This document shows positions 34,301 to 41,536 of a stretch of 64,000 bases of DNA, in pieces; the stretch's first letter is position 1, and each line of letters starts with the position of its first letter. The notes under the pieces were generated by a model, which worked only from the letters and a program-made list of their open reading frames with translations, did no database searches and was not told the origin of the DNA. Origin of the DNA: Burkholderiaceae bacterium (lineage in GTDB: Bacteria; Pseudomonadota; Gammaproteobacteria; Burkholderiales; Burkholderiaceae_C); contig JAEUOU010000006.1 in the NCBI GenBank assembly GCA_016790575.1, positions 182,737 to 246,736 of the forward strand, read 5' to 3'. Position numbers and translations under genes: made by a program.

Positions 34301-37300
34301 GCCGCGCCTCGCACAGGAGCAGGCCGCGGGAATCGCTGGTGCCGCTGCAGACACTGCCCAGATCCTTGGTCTCGGTCTTGTTGTCGTAGGTGTAAAAGCC
34401 CCCCACCATGCGTTTGCGCGTGGTGGTGGTGATGCGGGCCACGGCGCGCACGTCCAGCGGCACGCCGGCCGCCGGGCGTCCGTTCAGGTCGAGCGCCAGC
34501 GCCTGCAGTCGGGCGCGGGCGCCGGAGGAAACCCAGCCTTCGGTACGGATGCCGGCGATCACGGCCGCAGGCCACAGCGGGTTGGTGCTGCGCACCGTCT
34601 GGACCTCGCCATTGGGATCGGCGTAGGTGGCCTCCAGCAGCAGTTCGCGGGCATGCGGTGCGGCCGGCACGGCGTCGACGTTCACTCGCCCGGCACCTTG
34701 CCGGTCCAGCGTCAGGGGCAATTTGTCGGCAATGACCCGACTGTCCTGGCCGGAGGCGCTTTCTTCTTCGGCATCCTCATGTCCGCCCGCGCGGGCACCA
34801 CGCGGCGGCTGGAAGCTGAACTCCTCATGGTCGGCAAACTGCAGGTTGCGCGGCCGCACCAGTGCGGACACCCGTACCGGCAGGTTCACCGCAGGACCGC
34901 CGGCGACGTAGTTGACCTGTACACCCACCGGCACGTTTTTCGGCGCCACCAGGCCCGCCGGGTCGGCCGGGCCGATCCGGCCCTCCAGCACCGGCAGACG
35001 GAATTCTTCGACCCGGAACTGGCCGGTTTCCAGCACCTGGCCCCGGCGCGCGATCGGCCCGTCGTCGCCATGGCGCAGCGCGATCTGGTACAGGCCCAGG
35101 CGGGCCGCCGGCGGCACCGCAAACTGGCTTTCCGCGCTGCGCCCACCGGTGGCGGTGCGCCGCCAGGTCAGCGGCTGGGTGAACTCCTGCCCGCTGCCCA
35201 CATGGGTCACCACCAGGGTGGTCGGCAAGGGGTCGCCCGGCACACCCAGTCCATTGGAGGTTTCGGTACGGATCAGGTGTTTCATCGACACGGTTTCACC
35301 GGCCCGCAGCAGGGCCCGGTCCATGATGCTGTGGGCGCGCTGGTCCGGGCTGGCCTCCTGACTGGTGGGGAAGTTGAAGCGCCAGGGTTCGATGCCGCGA
35401 TTCCAGTGGCTCCAGGTGAAGGCCAGTTCGTCGCCGCCGCGCGCGTCGGTGGCGCGGGCGCTGATGAACCAGGCCTCGCCGACCGGCTCCTCTTCGTCGG
35501 CCTCCGCGGTTGCGGTGCGGCGCGGGGTGGGGCAGGCCGGTGGCCGCGGCGACAAGCCGGTGAAACGGGCCAGACCCTGTGCGTCGGTGGTCGCCGTGGC
35601 CCGCACCGTGCCGTCGCAGGACGACACCGCGACCCGCGCGCCGGCAACGGGCAGGCCCTTGTCGAGGGTGGTCACCCAGGCGAGCGCGTTTTCGCGGCCC
35701 AACTTGAAGTGCACCCCCAGATTGGTCACCAGTGCCGAAGTCCGCACCACCATGGTGCGGCCCGGGCCATGGCGTTCATCCAGCAGCGAGCGCCCCAGCA
35801 AGGGGGACTGGATTTCGACGACATGAAAACCCGGCGCCAGGGGGATCCCCACCACCTCGAACGGTCGCGGCACCGCCGCTGTACCGGTGCCGGTCGGCTG
35901 GGGCAACTGCAGGGTCTGCACACCGGCCTGTCCGGCCAGCAGCGAGAGCATGCGGGTTTGCACACGCGAATCCTGCGGATCCAGTGGCCGTGGCAGCGGT
36001 CCCTTGACCTCAGCGGCGGCCTGCTCACGTGCCACGGTGAAACCATGAAAACGTTGAACCTTGCGGTACCAGGCGATGATCTCCGCGTCGGTGCGGGGCT
36101 GCAGCGTGCTGACCCGGCTGGCGGCCAGGCTCTGGATCGGCAGGGCCGCTTCGACATTGCGCAGCGTCACGGGCAACAGGGCCGGGCCCTCCGCCCCCTC
36201 GGCAAATCGCTCCACGACCCCGAAGGGCGCGGCGGCAAACTTGGCCAGCGGCGGCATGGGTGCCGTGGTGACTGGAAGGGGAAAGTTGGCGGCATTGCGC
36301 AGGCTGCGGCCCGAACTGTCCTGGAAACCGGCGGGCAGCTCGATCCGGAACGGGGTGCGCTCGGGCAGCGGGCTGTCGAAACGCACGGCGGTGACAGCGC
36401 TGTTGCCCTCACCGGGGTCAGCCTCGGGTTTGGCCGCAATGACCCGTCCGTCGGCTTTGAGTGTGATGGCCGACGCCAGCTTGCGGTCGACCGGCGCGTT
36501 GAAGACCAGGCGCATCGGCCGGATGGGCAGGCAGCCGGCCTGGGCATTTTCGCGCTCGCAGCTGAACTCGGCAGCAAAGGGCTCACGGACCTGCCAGGCA
36601 AAGCGTTGCGGGCTGCGGCTGGCGACTCCGGATGGCGTTGCCACCCCGGCGCCGTAGACCAGGGTGACCCGCGCGCCTGCCGGCAGGCGGCGGGCGCAGG
36701 CCAGGGCGGGGAAACGGGCCGGGTCTTTGGCGGCCGCCTTGTCCAGGTAAAGGGATTTGAGCAGCGCCGCGCGGGTGGCGCCATCCACCCAGCGCACGGG
36801 AACGCGCTCGCCCAGTCCCTCGACGGAACACCAGACCTTTTCCGTCACCGATTGCTGGGTGGCCGGGCCGTTGAGCTGCAGCAGGAAAACCTGCTCCTCG
36901 TCAATCCGCTCCCAGCTGCCGGGGCGTACCGACTGCACGAAGGGCCCGCCGGTGGTGAAACGCCAGCTGTCCGGACCGCTGATCTCGGTGCCACGGGGTG
37001 AACGGAAACCGGGCATCCGTTGTACGGTGCAGACCAGGCCGGGCGGCAGGTCCTCGTCGAACTGGAAAACCCATTCCCGGTCGTTGTTCCAGCGTCCGCT
37101 GCCCCGGGTGGCCTGGGCGTCGCTGCAGCGCAGGCTCAGCGGCGCGGCAGCCCGCGCGTCGCCGAAGACCACGGCGGGTTCGTCGAATCGGGCGACCAGT
37201 TGCCGTACCTGGGCCACTTCGCCCTGCGGCGACAGCGAGGTGACGGTCAGCGCGTGGCAATTGGCTGCTCCCAGCAACAGGGCAATGGCCCCGGCGAAAC

Positions 37301-37313
37301 GGCGAAAAAACAT
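31314..37313 (-). CDS. Bacterial alpha-2-macroglobulin with thioester motif
   Basis: Large periplasmic protease-trapping protein, 1999 residues from ATG 37313, with a signal peptide (FFRRFAGAIALLLGAANCHA). The order is N-terminal beta domains, a bait-like region, the macroglobulin core (WNPRVVLDANGQAVVRVPFN, RWRIVAVADAATGLFG), then the thioester motif CLEQ with Cys near residue 1510 (AAYPYSCLEQKASKAVG), and an alpha-alpha toroid. The Cys before HALT is not in a lipobox, so it is probably soluble rather than a lipoprotein like YfhM. Its stop overlaps the pbpC start, so translation is likely coupled. It is thought to protect the envelope when PbpC repairs peptidoglycan. Confidence 0.93.
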   Translation of the reverse strand: MFFRRFAGAIALLLGAANCHALTVTSLSPQGEVAQVRQLVARFDEPAVVFGDARAAAPLSLRCSDAQATRGSGRWNNDREWVFQFDEDLPPGLVCTVQRMPGFRSPRGTEISGPDSWRFTTGGPFVQSVRPGSWERIDEEQVFLLQLNGPATQQSVTEKVWCSVEGLGERVPVRWVDGATRAALLKSLYLDKAAAKDPARFPALACARRLPAGARVTLVYGAGVATPSGVASRSPQRFAWQVREPFAAEFSCERENAQAGCLPIRPMRLVFNAPVDRKLASAITLKADGRVIAAKPEADPGEGNSAVTAVRFDSPLPERTPFRIELPAGFQDSSGRSLRNAANFPLPVTTAPMPPLAKFAAAPFGVVERFAEGAEGPALLPVTLRNVEAALPIQSLAASRVSTLQPRTDAEIIAWYRKVQRFHGFTVAREQAAAEVKGPLPRPLDPQDSRVQTRMLSLLAGQAGVQTLQLPQPTGTGTAAVPRPFEVVGIPLAPGFHVVEIQSPLLGRSLLDERHGPGRTMVVRTSALVTNLGVHFKLGRENALAWVTTLDKGLPVAGARVAVSSCDGTVRATATTDAQGLARFTGLSPRPPACPTPRRTATAEADEEEPVGEAWFISARATDARGGDELAFTWSHWNRGIEPWRFNFPTSQEASPDQRAHSIMDRALLRAGETVSMKHLIRTETSNGLGVPGDPLPTTLVVTHVGSGQEFTQPLTWRRTATGGRSAESQFAVPPAARLGLYQIALRHGDDGPIARRGQVLETGQFRVEEFRLPVLEGRIGPADPAGLVAPKNVPVGVQVNYVAGGPAVNLPVRVSALVRPRNLQFADHEEFSFQPPRGARAGGHEDAEEESASGQDSRVIADKLPLTLDRQGAGRVNVDAVPAAPHARELLLEATYADPNGEVQTVRSTNPLWPAAVIAGIRTEGWVSSGARARLQALALDLNGRPAAGVPLDVRAVARITTTTRKRMVGGFYTYDNKTETKDLGSVCSGTSDSRGLLLCEARLDQAGEVELTVTARDRDGRTAQAATSVWVTRQGELWFGGEDHDRMDLLPEKKSYQPGETARLQVRMPFRFATALVTVEREGLISQRVVTLNGQDPTVELPIQDGWGPNVYVSVLALRGRLREVPWYSLFTWGYKAPREWWRAFRLEGRDYIAPSALVDLSKPAYRLGVAEIRVGTQAHRIDVAVKADQDRYAVRTTATVTITGRLPDGKPAAGAEVALAAVDQSLLELMPNTSWNLLEAMLQRRSWGVETSTAQMEIIGRRHYGRKAVPAGGGGGKSATRELLDTLALWNPRVVLDANGQAVVRVPFNDTLTRWRIVAVADAATGLFGTGQTTVQTAQDLQIISGLPPLVREGDTFRAAFTLRNTTARAMSVIATPRATLLQLAAQSVDIPPGESREVAWSVTAPEGLANTRAEALLWELDAKDSRSGARDALKSRQRLIPAVPLTVQQASLAQLDGPFSLATAAPADALAHGGTARGGIRLALQPRLAEGLPGVRDWFAAYPYSCLEQKASKAVGLRDARAWQTVVAQIPTYLDSDGLASYFPPRAGDGARGSDSLTAYLLAAAHEAAALNPVFALDDAVRAPMERGLIAFVEGRLQRTPWAPRKDLDIRKLAALEALSRYGKVQARLLGSLTVAPNQWPTSAVIDWLAILKRVPDVPQREQRLAEATQILKSRLNWQGTKLTFSTEQSDHWWWLMTNGDVNTARLLLAALDDPAWRDDIGRLASGFIARQQRGAWSTTTANLWGGLALEKFSARFEAAPVAGSTRASLGTATATIDWARVERVKPGDTGGAPHQTTLFGAPAATAALRGNTALLPWSPRPESLTVNHQGSGKPWLTLQSLAAVELKAPLNAGYQITRRVTAVEQAVPGSFTRGDVLRVTLEVNAAADMSWVVITDPVPGGATILGTGLGRDSEIATQGEKRDGAAWPAFEERSFEAFRSYYDYVPKGVLTVQYTLRLNNAGNFALPPTRVEAMYAPEMFGEAPNARMKVEAAK

Positions 37314-37391
37314 GGTGCCCCCCGGTCGCGGTACAGGGGCAGAGCGTAACAAATCGGCCTTGGGTGATGGCGCCGCGCGACGGGTCGCAGG

Positions 37392-37418
37392 AAAAAAAAC
37401 GGCACCCGAAGGTGCCGT
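37392..37418 (-). terminator. Rho-independent terminator of the phasin gene
   Basis: On the minus strand an 8-bp perfect stem (ACGGCACC, GGTGCCGT) with a TTCG tetraloop is followed by eight T. It lies about 72 bases after the phasin stop and is the strongest terminator in the window. Confidence 0.93.
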
Positions 37419-37489
37419 GGTGGCGCTACATCAGCGGCTCCGTGCGCACCCGGGTGCGGCGGGCCGGCTGTTTCGCCGGAGCGGCGCAA

Positions 37490-38032
37490 TCAGACCTTGG
37501 TGGCCTTCTTGATTGCGTCGGCGGCTTGCGTTGCGGCGGTGCTGAGGCTCGCCTGGGCGGTTTCGACCGCTTTCTTGGCCTGGTTCTGTGCGGTTTCCAT
37601 GGCGTTCTGGCTGGCTGTCAGGGCGGTCTTGAATGCGGCAAACGCAGGCTCGGTACCGGCCGGGGCGTTCTTGGCCAGGTTGTCCAGTGCGCTGGCGAAA
37701 GCCTTTTGCGCTTCGGCGGCTTTGGCTTCAACGGCTTTGGTGAACTCGGTGCTGCTGCCGTTCAGGATGGACTGGACATGCTGCGCATAGGCGGTGGACT
37801 TGTCAGCCATGGGCTGGACCAGGCCGGCTTGCAGGGCCATCAGCTCCTGCGGGTCCTTGGCGGACATCACGGCCTGGGCGTGGCTGAAGGACTCGTCCAT
37901 CACCGCTTTGGAAGCGGCCAGGTTCAGTTCCACCAGCTTTTCGAAGCCGGCGTAAGCCTGGGTGGTGAAGCCTTGCAGAGCCTTCAGGTTGGCTTTGTGG
38001 ACGGCGGTGAATTGGTCAACGGGGTTGGTCAT
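37490..38032 (-). CDS. phaP: Phasin, polyhydroxyalkanoate granule-associated protein
   Basis: Coats polyhydroxybutyrate granules and controls their size and number. The product has 180 residues from ATG 38032 with CAGGAG upstream. It begins VDQFTAVHKANLKALQGFTT and continues with amphipathic helices rich in Ala, Lys and Gln (FEKLVELNLAASKAVMDESF). The C-terminal third is a low-complexity Ala/Lys helix (AKKAVETAQASLSTAATQA), as in Phasin_2 proteins. Two identical TGCA palindromes upstream suggest control by PhaR. A strong terminator follows, so it is likely monocistronic. Confidence 0.93.
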   Translation of the reverse strand: MTNPVDQFTAVHKANLKALQGFTTQAYAGFEKLVELNLAASKAVMDESFSHAQAVMSAKDPQELMALQAGLVQPMADKSTAYAQHVQSILNGSSTEFTKAVEAKAAEAQKAFASALDNLAKNAPAGTEPAFAAFKTALTASQNAMETAQNQAKKAVETAQASLSTAATQAADAIKKATKV

Positions 38033-38099
38033 GGCGGACTCCTGGGTAAGGACAGTTTCAAAGTGGGCGTCGGCCTGATCCAAACCACCGCCCGTGGCT

Positions 38100-38116
38100 A
38101 TGTTGCAGTGCAACAT
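38100..38116. promoter_or_regulatory. Palindromic operator 1 upstream of phaP, probable PhaR site
   Basis: Perfect 8-bp inverted repeat ATGTTGCA-G-TGCAACAT. It lies downstream of the likely -10 hexamer, so a bound repressor would block initiation. TGCA-rich palindromes of this kind bind PhaR at phasin promoters. Confidence 0.7.
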
Positions 38117-38123
38117 GAGTGCG

Positions 38124-38129
38124 AGTATA
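38124..38129 (-). promoter_or_regulatory. Candidate -10 element of phaP
   Basis: TATACT on the minus strand lies between the two palindromes; the spacing to a -35 element is not clear (only TTCCCC or TCCCCA at 17-18 bp). Initiation would fall near operator 1. Confidence 0.5.
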
Positions 38130-38156
38130 GGGAAAACCCGGGGCTTTGGGGAAAAA

Positions 38157-38173
38157 ATGTTGCACTGCAACAT
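38157..38173. promoter_or_regulatory. Palindromic operator 2 upstream of phaP, probable PhaR site
   Basis: Perfect 8-bp inverted repeat ATGTTGCA-C-TGCAACAT, identical in its arms to operator 1. The centres are 57 bp apart and the promoter lies between them. Confidence 0.7.
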
Positions 38174-38345
38174 CATTTAGATGACGCGACCTAATTCGGG
38201 GCTCGGGCGGAGCCAGGCCGCCTGGGCCGCGGTGGCGCGCCGGGTTGGCGGGCGTGCCCCGTCGTTGTGCTGGTCATCGGGGTCTTAAGCTGCCGAAGGG
38301 CTGCCGTGAGGAAATGAAGAGCGGAGTACGGACCCGCAACTCAAT

Positions 38346-38397
38346 GCAAAAAAAATAGCAAAAAGCGACCTTTTTACGTTGGGTATGGGCACTTTGT
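38346..38397 (+). repeat. Dispersed repeat copy R6
   Basis: Reads GCAAAAAAAATAGC, then AAAAAGCGACCTTTTTACGT and TGGGTATGGGCACTTTGTC. The hairpin is reduced but the rest fits the consensus. It ends about 46 bases before the GGTC tract. Confidence 0.85.
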
Positions 38398-38443
38398 CTA
38401 CGAAACCGCCGTGCCGGACGGCTTTGCGCGATCATCCGCTGGC

Positions 38444-38579
38444 GGTCGGTCGGTCGGTCGGTCGGTCGGTCGGTCGGTCGGTCGGTCGGTCGGTCGGGCG
38501 GTCGGTCGGTCGGTCGGTCGGTCGGTCGGTCGGTCGGTCGGTCGGTCGGTCGGGCGGTCGGGCGGTCGGTCGAACGGTC
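38444..38579 (+). repeat. Tetranucleotide (GGTC) tract, 34 units
   Basis: Thirteen perfect GGTC units (38444-38495), one GGGC, thirteen more GGTC (38500-38551), then GGGC, GGTC, GGGC, two GGTC, GAAC and GGTC. Thirty of 34 units are GGTC. The first two blocks are identical 56-base arrays, which suggests a tandem duplication of the whole array. The tract ends 27 bases from the stop of the lipoprotein gene at 38607. Confidence 0.97.
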
Positions 38580-38606
38580 GCGCCGCCCACCGCCATTGAC
38601 CTTGCC

Positions 38607-39521
38607 TCAAAAGGACCGCAGCGCGGCGCCAAGGCGCATCAGATCGGCCGCGGTCACCGTACCGGATGTCTCGGTGCCGGTCATTGCGGAAAGCATGGCG
38701 CGCACGACCTGCGTCGTCGCGTCATTGCCGTCAGAAAAGGATTGCTCCACTTGGGCGCGTGTCTGCAGTGCCAGTGAGACGGTGCGCCCCAGTTCGGCCT
38801 GTACGGCAGGCGTAAAGTTGGCGCCGACCGCCGCCTCGAACTCTCCCGCACTCATGTTCATCGGGAAGGCCGTCCCGGCGACCTGCTTGACCAGACGCAC
38901 CGCATGCAGCGAGGCCGTGACTGCGATCTCCTTTTGCACACTCGCGGGAAATGCCGCGACCGAAGCACCTGCCGGGGCCAGCAGTTCCAGGGCAGCACGT
39001 CCCTGCTCCATCTGCAGGGCAAACTGCGCCTTCGCCGCGGTGTCGAGACCGGCCGGGAAGCCCGTCAGTGCGGCGACGGCGTTCTCCGTGCTGGCGCCCG
39101 TGACCGGCGAGACCGATCCGGGCGAGGTCGCCGAGATTGACTCCAACGCTTGGGTCAGCGCGAGTCCACCGACACCCGCCTGCGCGGCGTACGCCACTCC
39201 CATCGCTTGGCTGACCGCGAGGTTGAAACCGCCGGCGGACGCCTGGATCTGGGCCATGCGCTGGAGTGCCGTGGCGGCATCCAGCGGGCTGACGCCGGTT
39301 GCGAGGATCTGGTCTACCGCCGCCTGCGCGGTGGTGTTGAGAGGTATGGAGGGCAAGGCGGTGACGAGCGCCACCGGCGCCAGTGGGGCTTTGGTGCTGG
39401 CGCCATTGCCGCATCCGGTCAATGGGGCGACGATGCATGCCAGCGCAAGTAGCGGCCCTACGGGTGCAAACGACACCGGACGGAACAAGCGGGAAACACG
39501 AGATACAGGCGTGCAAATCAT
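38607..39521 (-). CDS. Ala-rich lipoprotein of module 2
   Basis: Unrecognised. The product has 304 residues. The signal peptide ends in a lipobox at PLTGC with Cys37, so it should be lipid-anchored. The rest is rich in Ala, Gly, Thr and Val and predicted helical, with no Cys after the lipobox and no catalytic motif (blocks such as QAAVDQILATGVSPLDAATA and LHAVRLVKQVAGTAFPMNM). It starts 6 bases after the stop of the upstream lipoprotein gene, so the two are surely co-transcribed. The GGTC tract lies just past its stop. Confidence 0.78.
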   Translation of the reverse strand: MICTPVSRVSRLFRPVSFAPVGPLLALACIVAPLTGCGNGASTKAPLAPVALVTALPSIPLNTTAQAAVDQILATGVSPLDAATALQRMAQIQASAGGFNLAVSQAMGVAYAAQAGVGGLALTQALESISATSPGSVSPVTGASTENAVAALTGFPAGLDTAAKAQFALQMEQGRAALELLAPAGASVAAFPASVQKEIAVTASLHAVRLVKQVAGTAFPMNMSAGEFEAAVGANFTPAVQAELGRTVSLALQTRAQVEQSFSDGNDATTQVVRAMLSAMTGTETSGTVTAADLMRLGAALRSF

Positions 39522-39527
39522 GATTGT

Positions 39528-40658
39528 TCAGCTCGAAGCCCCCGTGACAGAGACGAAGTTGCCCAGTGGCACTGTCGTGGTGACAGTGCGGCCGGCGTAG
39601 GTAATGTGCATTTCAACGGCCGTGCTGGCGCCCGGATTGCGGAGAAAGGTGACCGTCGGGGTCAAGGTTGCGGGCCCGGTGATCTCGCCCGCCACGGTCG
39701 TGCCGGCGATCACATAGCGCACCGTGGCACCGGCGGGAATGTACGACCCCGTCGCATCCAACTGAACCGGCACGCCGAGGACGAGCCGCTGCTCAGGGTC
39801 GTAGCGAACCATGCGTGCTTCGGCGGCCTGCTGCACATTGATCAGCGCGGTCGATACGCTGGCCAGTTCACCGGCCGGAGAGCGCACCTCGGCAGTCACC
39901 ACATACTGCCCGGTCGTTGCCAATGCACCGGTGCGGTAGTAATAGGCCGGGGCGGCCGGTTCGGCGACCTGGCAGCCGACCCCTTCGGCCAGGCGGTCGC
40001 AGGTCATGGTCGTCTGGATGCTGGTGCCGCCCGGCCCGCTGGTGCGCCAGTTCACGGTGCTGCCGGCCGGTCGGGGGCCGGCGTAGGCGACGGTTGCCCG
40101 CTCGCCGGCCTGGAGGTCCAGCCGCGGAGTGATGATCTGCACGCTGCTGCGCAGATCGATCAGGCTGACGTTGCTGGCGGATTTATTGGCGCCGCCCAGC
40201 GGTACCATGGCCAAACGCGCCTGTACCGGGCTGGACCCGTGCATCGCGCGAAGCTGGTCGATATCGAAAGTGGCCTGGATAACCGCAGTGCCGACATGGA
40301 TTTTGTTGCTTTGCTGACCTCTGTAAGTGCCGGTGGCTCGAATCTCGCCGTCAGCGGTCACCACGGACCGGTTCTCGGGCTGGCTCGTCGTGCAGCAGCC
40401 GGATGGCCCGGCCACGGACAGCAGGGCAATCCGCTCGTTCTGCGCATTGAAGATCTCGAGGTTGTAGCGGGTGGGTTCCAGGGCGTGAAGTCCCCCCAGA
40501 TCGACTTGCCAGTTCAGCGACACGACGGGGCTGGCGGCAATATGGTGGGTGGCGCTTCCACTGATGGTGGCCCAGTGGGTTTTGCAGGCCGACAGTGTCA
40601 GCGTCAGCAGGGTAGCGACCCATATCCGCAGCCCGATGCGACCGAAGAATGCTGCCAT
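39528..40658 (-). CDS. Beta-rich lipoprotein of module 2
   Basis: Unrecognised. The product has 376 residues from ATG 40658, with a strong AGGAGG. The signal peptide has a lipobox at TLSAC (Cys25). The mature protein is beta-rich and appears to hold Ig-like strands, for example LQAGERATVAYAGPRPAGST, YVVTAEVRSPAGELASVS, and IPAGATVRYVIAGTTVAGE, ending in AVEMHITYAGRTVTTTV. Four Cys remain after the lipobox, one pair adjacent (GCCTTSQ). It is divergent from the response regulator at 40823 across 164 bases, mirroring the arrangement at 18.8 kb. Confidence 0.78.
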   Translation of the reverse strand: MAAFFGRIGLRIWVATLLTLTLSACKTHWATISGSATHHIAASPVVSLNWQVDLGGLHALEPTRYNLEIFNAQNERIALLSVAGPSGCCTTSQPENRSVVTADGEIRATGTYRGQQSNKIHVGTAVIQATFDIDQLRAMHGSSPVQARLAMVPLGGANKSASNVSLIDLRSSVQIITPRLDLQAGERATVAYAGPRPAGSTVNWRTSGPGGTSIQTTMTCDRLAEGVGCQVAEPAAPAYYYRTGALATTGQYVVTAEVRSPAGELASVSTALINVQQAAEARMVRYDPEQRLVLGVPVQLDATGSYIPAGATVRYVIAGTTVAGEITGPATLTPTVTFLRNPGASTAVEMHITYAGRTVTTTVPLGNFVSVTGASS

Positions 40659-40822
40659 GTCCTGCCTCCTGATGTGTGGCGCCGGGTGCCGGGCCCGACT
40701 GAAAATGCAATGGGGTGATGGTCGCGGCTGGGGATGGCGACTTCAATCCCAAAAAATTGGTATTCGGCGCTGGCGGGTTCGGCGGTCTAATCGTGGGCAT
40801 GGTTGCGCCGCCTTTTTCGCCG

Positions 40823-41536
40823 ATGTCGGATTCCGCCGGCGACCCGCCGGAATCCGGGCGGGTCGGTGTCCTGCTGGTTGAGGACGATCCACACACCCGT
40901 GAACGATTCGCCGCCGTACTTGACCGCAGCGATGGCTATCGCGTTCTTGCTGCCTGTGACGACTGCCGCAGCGCCCTGCGTGCCCTGGAGCGCCTGGCCC
41001 CGCAGGTGTTGATGACGGACCTGGGTCTTCCGGACGGTTCAGGTCTGGATGTGATCCGCGCCTGCGCGCGGGCGCACCCCGCCTGCGACATTCTGGTCAT
41101 CAGCATGTTCGGCGACGAGGCGCATGTGCTGGGCAGCATCGAGGCGGGGGCAACCGGGTACATTCTCAAAAGCGCGGAAGCGGACGAGATTACCGCCCAC
41201 CTCGACACGCTGCGTCGCGGGGGATCGCCCATCACGCCCAGCATTGCCCGGCAATTGCTGAGGCGTTTTCAGGGCATTGGCGATCTGGCGGCCGATTCCC
41301 CGCACCGCCCGACGGTGGTGCCGCTGGCCGAGCCGTTGAGCGAGCGCGAGCGACAGGTGCTGTCCCTGGTTGCGCGCGGGTACCGGCATGCAGAAATTGC
41401 CGAAAAATTGTTCATTTCGCCCCACACGGTCATTTCCCATGTCAAACGCATCTACCAGAAGCTGGCCGTCAACTCCCGCGCCGCGGCTATTTTCGAGGCC
41501 CAGCGGCGGGACCTGATCGATCGACCCGGATCGTGA
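40823..41536 (+). CDS. NarL/LuxR-type response regulator, module 2
   Basis: DNA-binding response regulator of 237 residues from ATG 40823; ATG 40799 would add 8 residues. The receiver has VEDDPHTRERF, phospho-acceptor Asp66 (VLMTDLGLPDGSG), VISMFGDEAHVL and Lys in YILKSA. The output domain is LSERERQVLSLVARGYRHAE with SPHTVISHVKRIYQKL. It aligns along its whole length with the regulator at 18943, sharing TDL-LPDG, CDILVIS/CEVLVIS and GGSPITPSIARQLL/GASPISPMLARRLL blocks. The TGA overlaps the GTG of the kinase. Confidence 0.93.
   Translation: MSDSAGDPPESGRVGVLLVEDDPHTRERFAAVLDRSDGYRVLAACDDCRSALRALERLAPQVLMTDLGLPDGSGLDVIRACARAHPACDILVISMFGDEAHVLGSIEAGATGYILKSAEADEITAHLDTLRRGGSPITPSIARQLLRRFQGIGDLAADSPHRPTVVPLAEPLSERERQVLSLVARGYRHAEIAEKLFISPHTVISHVKRIYQKLAVNSRAAAIFEAQRRDLIDRPGS

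Larger units (their letters stand above)
38177..38606. other. Gene-free region with repeat copy R6 and GGTC tract
   Basis: 430 bases between the phasin promoter and the end of the lipoprotein gene at 38607. Bases 38177-38340 show nothing identifiable. A dispersed repeat copy and then a long GGTC tract fill the rest. Open frames crossing the tract encode only VGRS or DRPT repeats and are not supported as genes. Confidence 0.7.

Noticed and set aside
31704-37001. A 5.3-kb open frame antisense to the alpha-2-macroglobulin gene
   Set aside because: The frame is a shadow of the GC-biased codons of the real gene; its product is low in hydrophobic blocks, shows no domain pattern, and has no ribosome site or neighbours.
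38379-38777. Open frames through the GGTC tract encoding VGRS or DRPT repeats
   Set aside because: Open only because the tract lacks stops in any frame; no ribosome site or conserved part. Kept as a note only.
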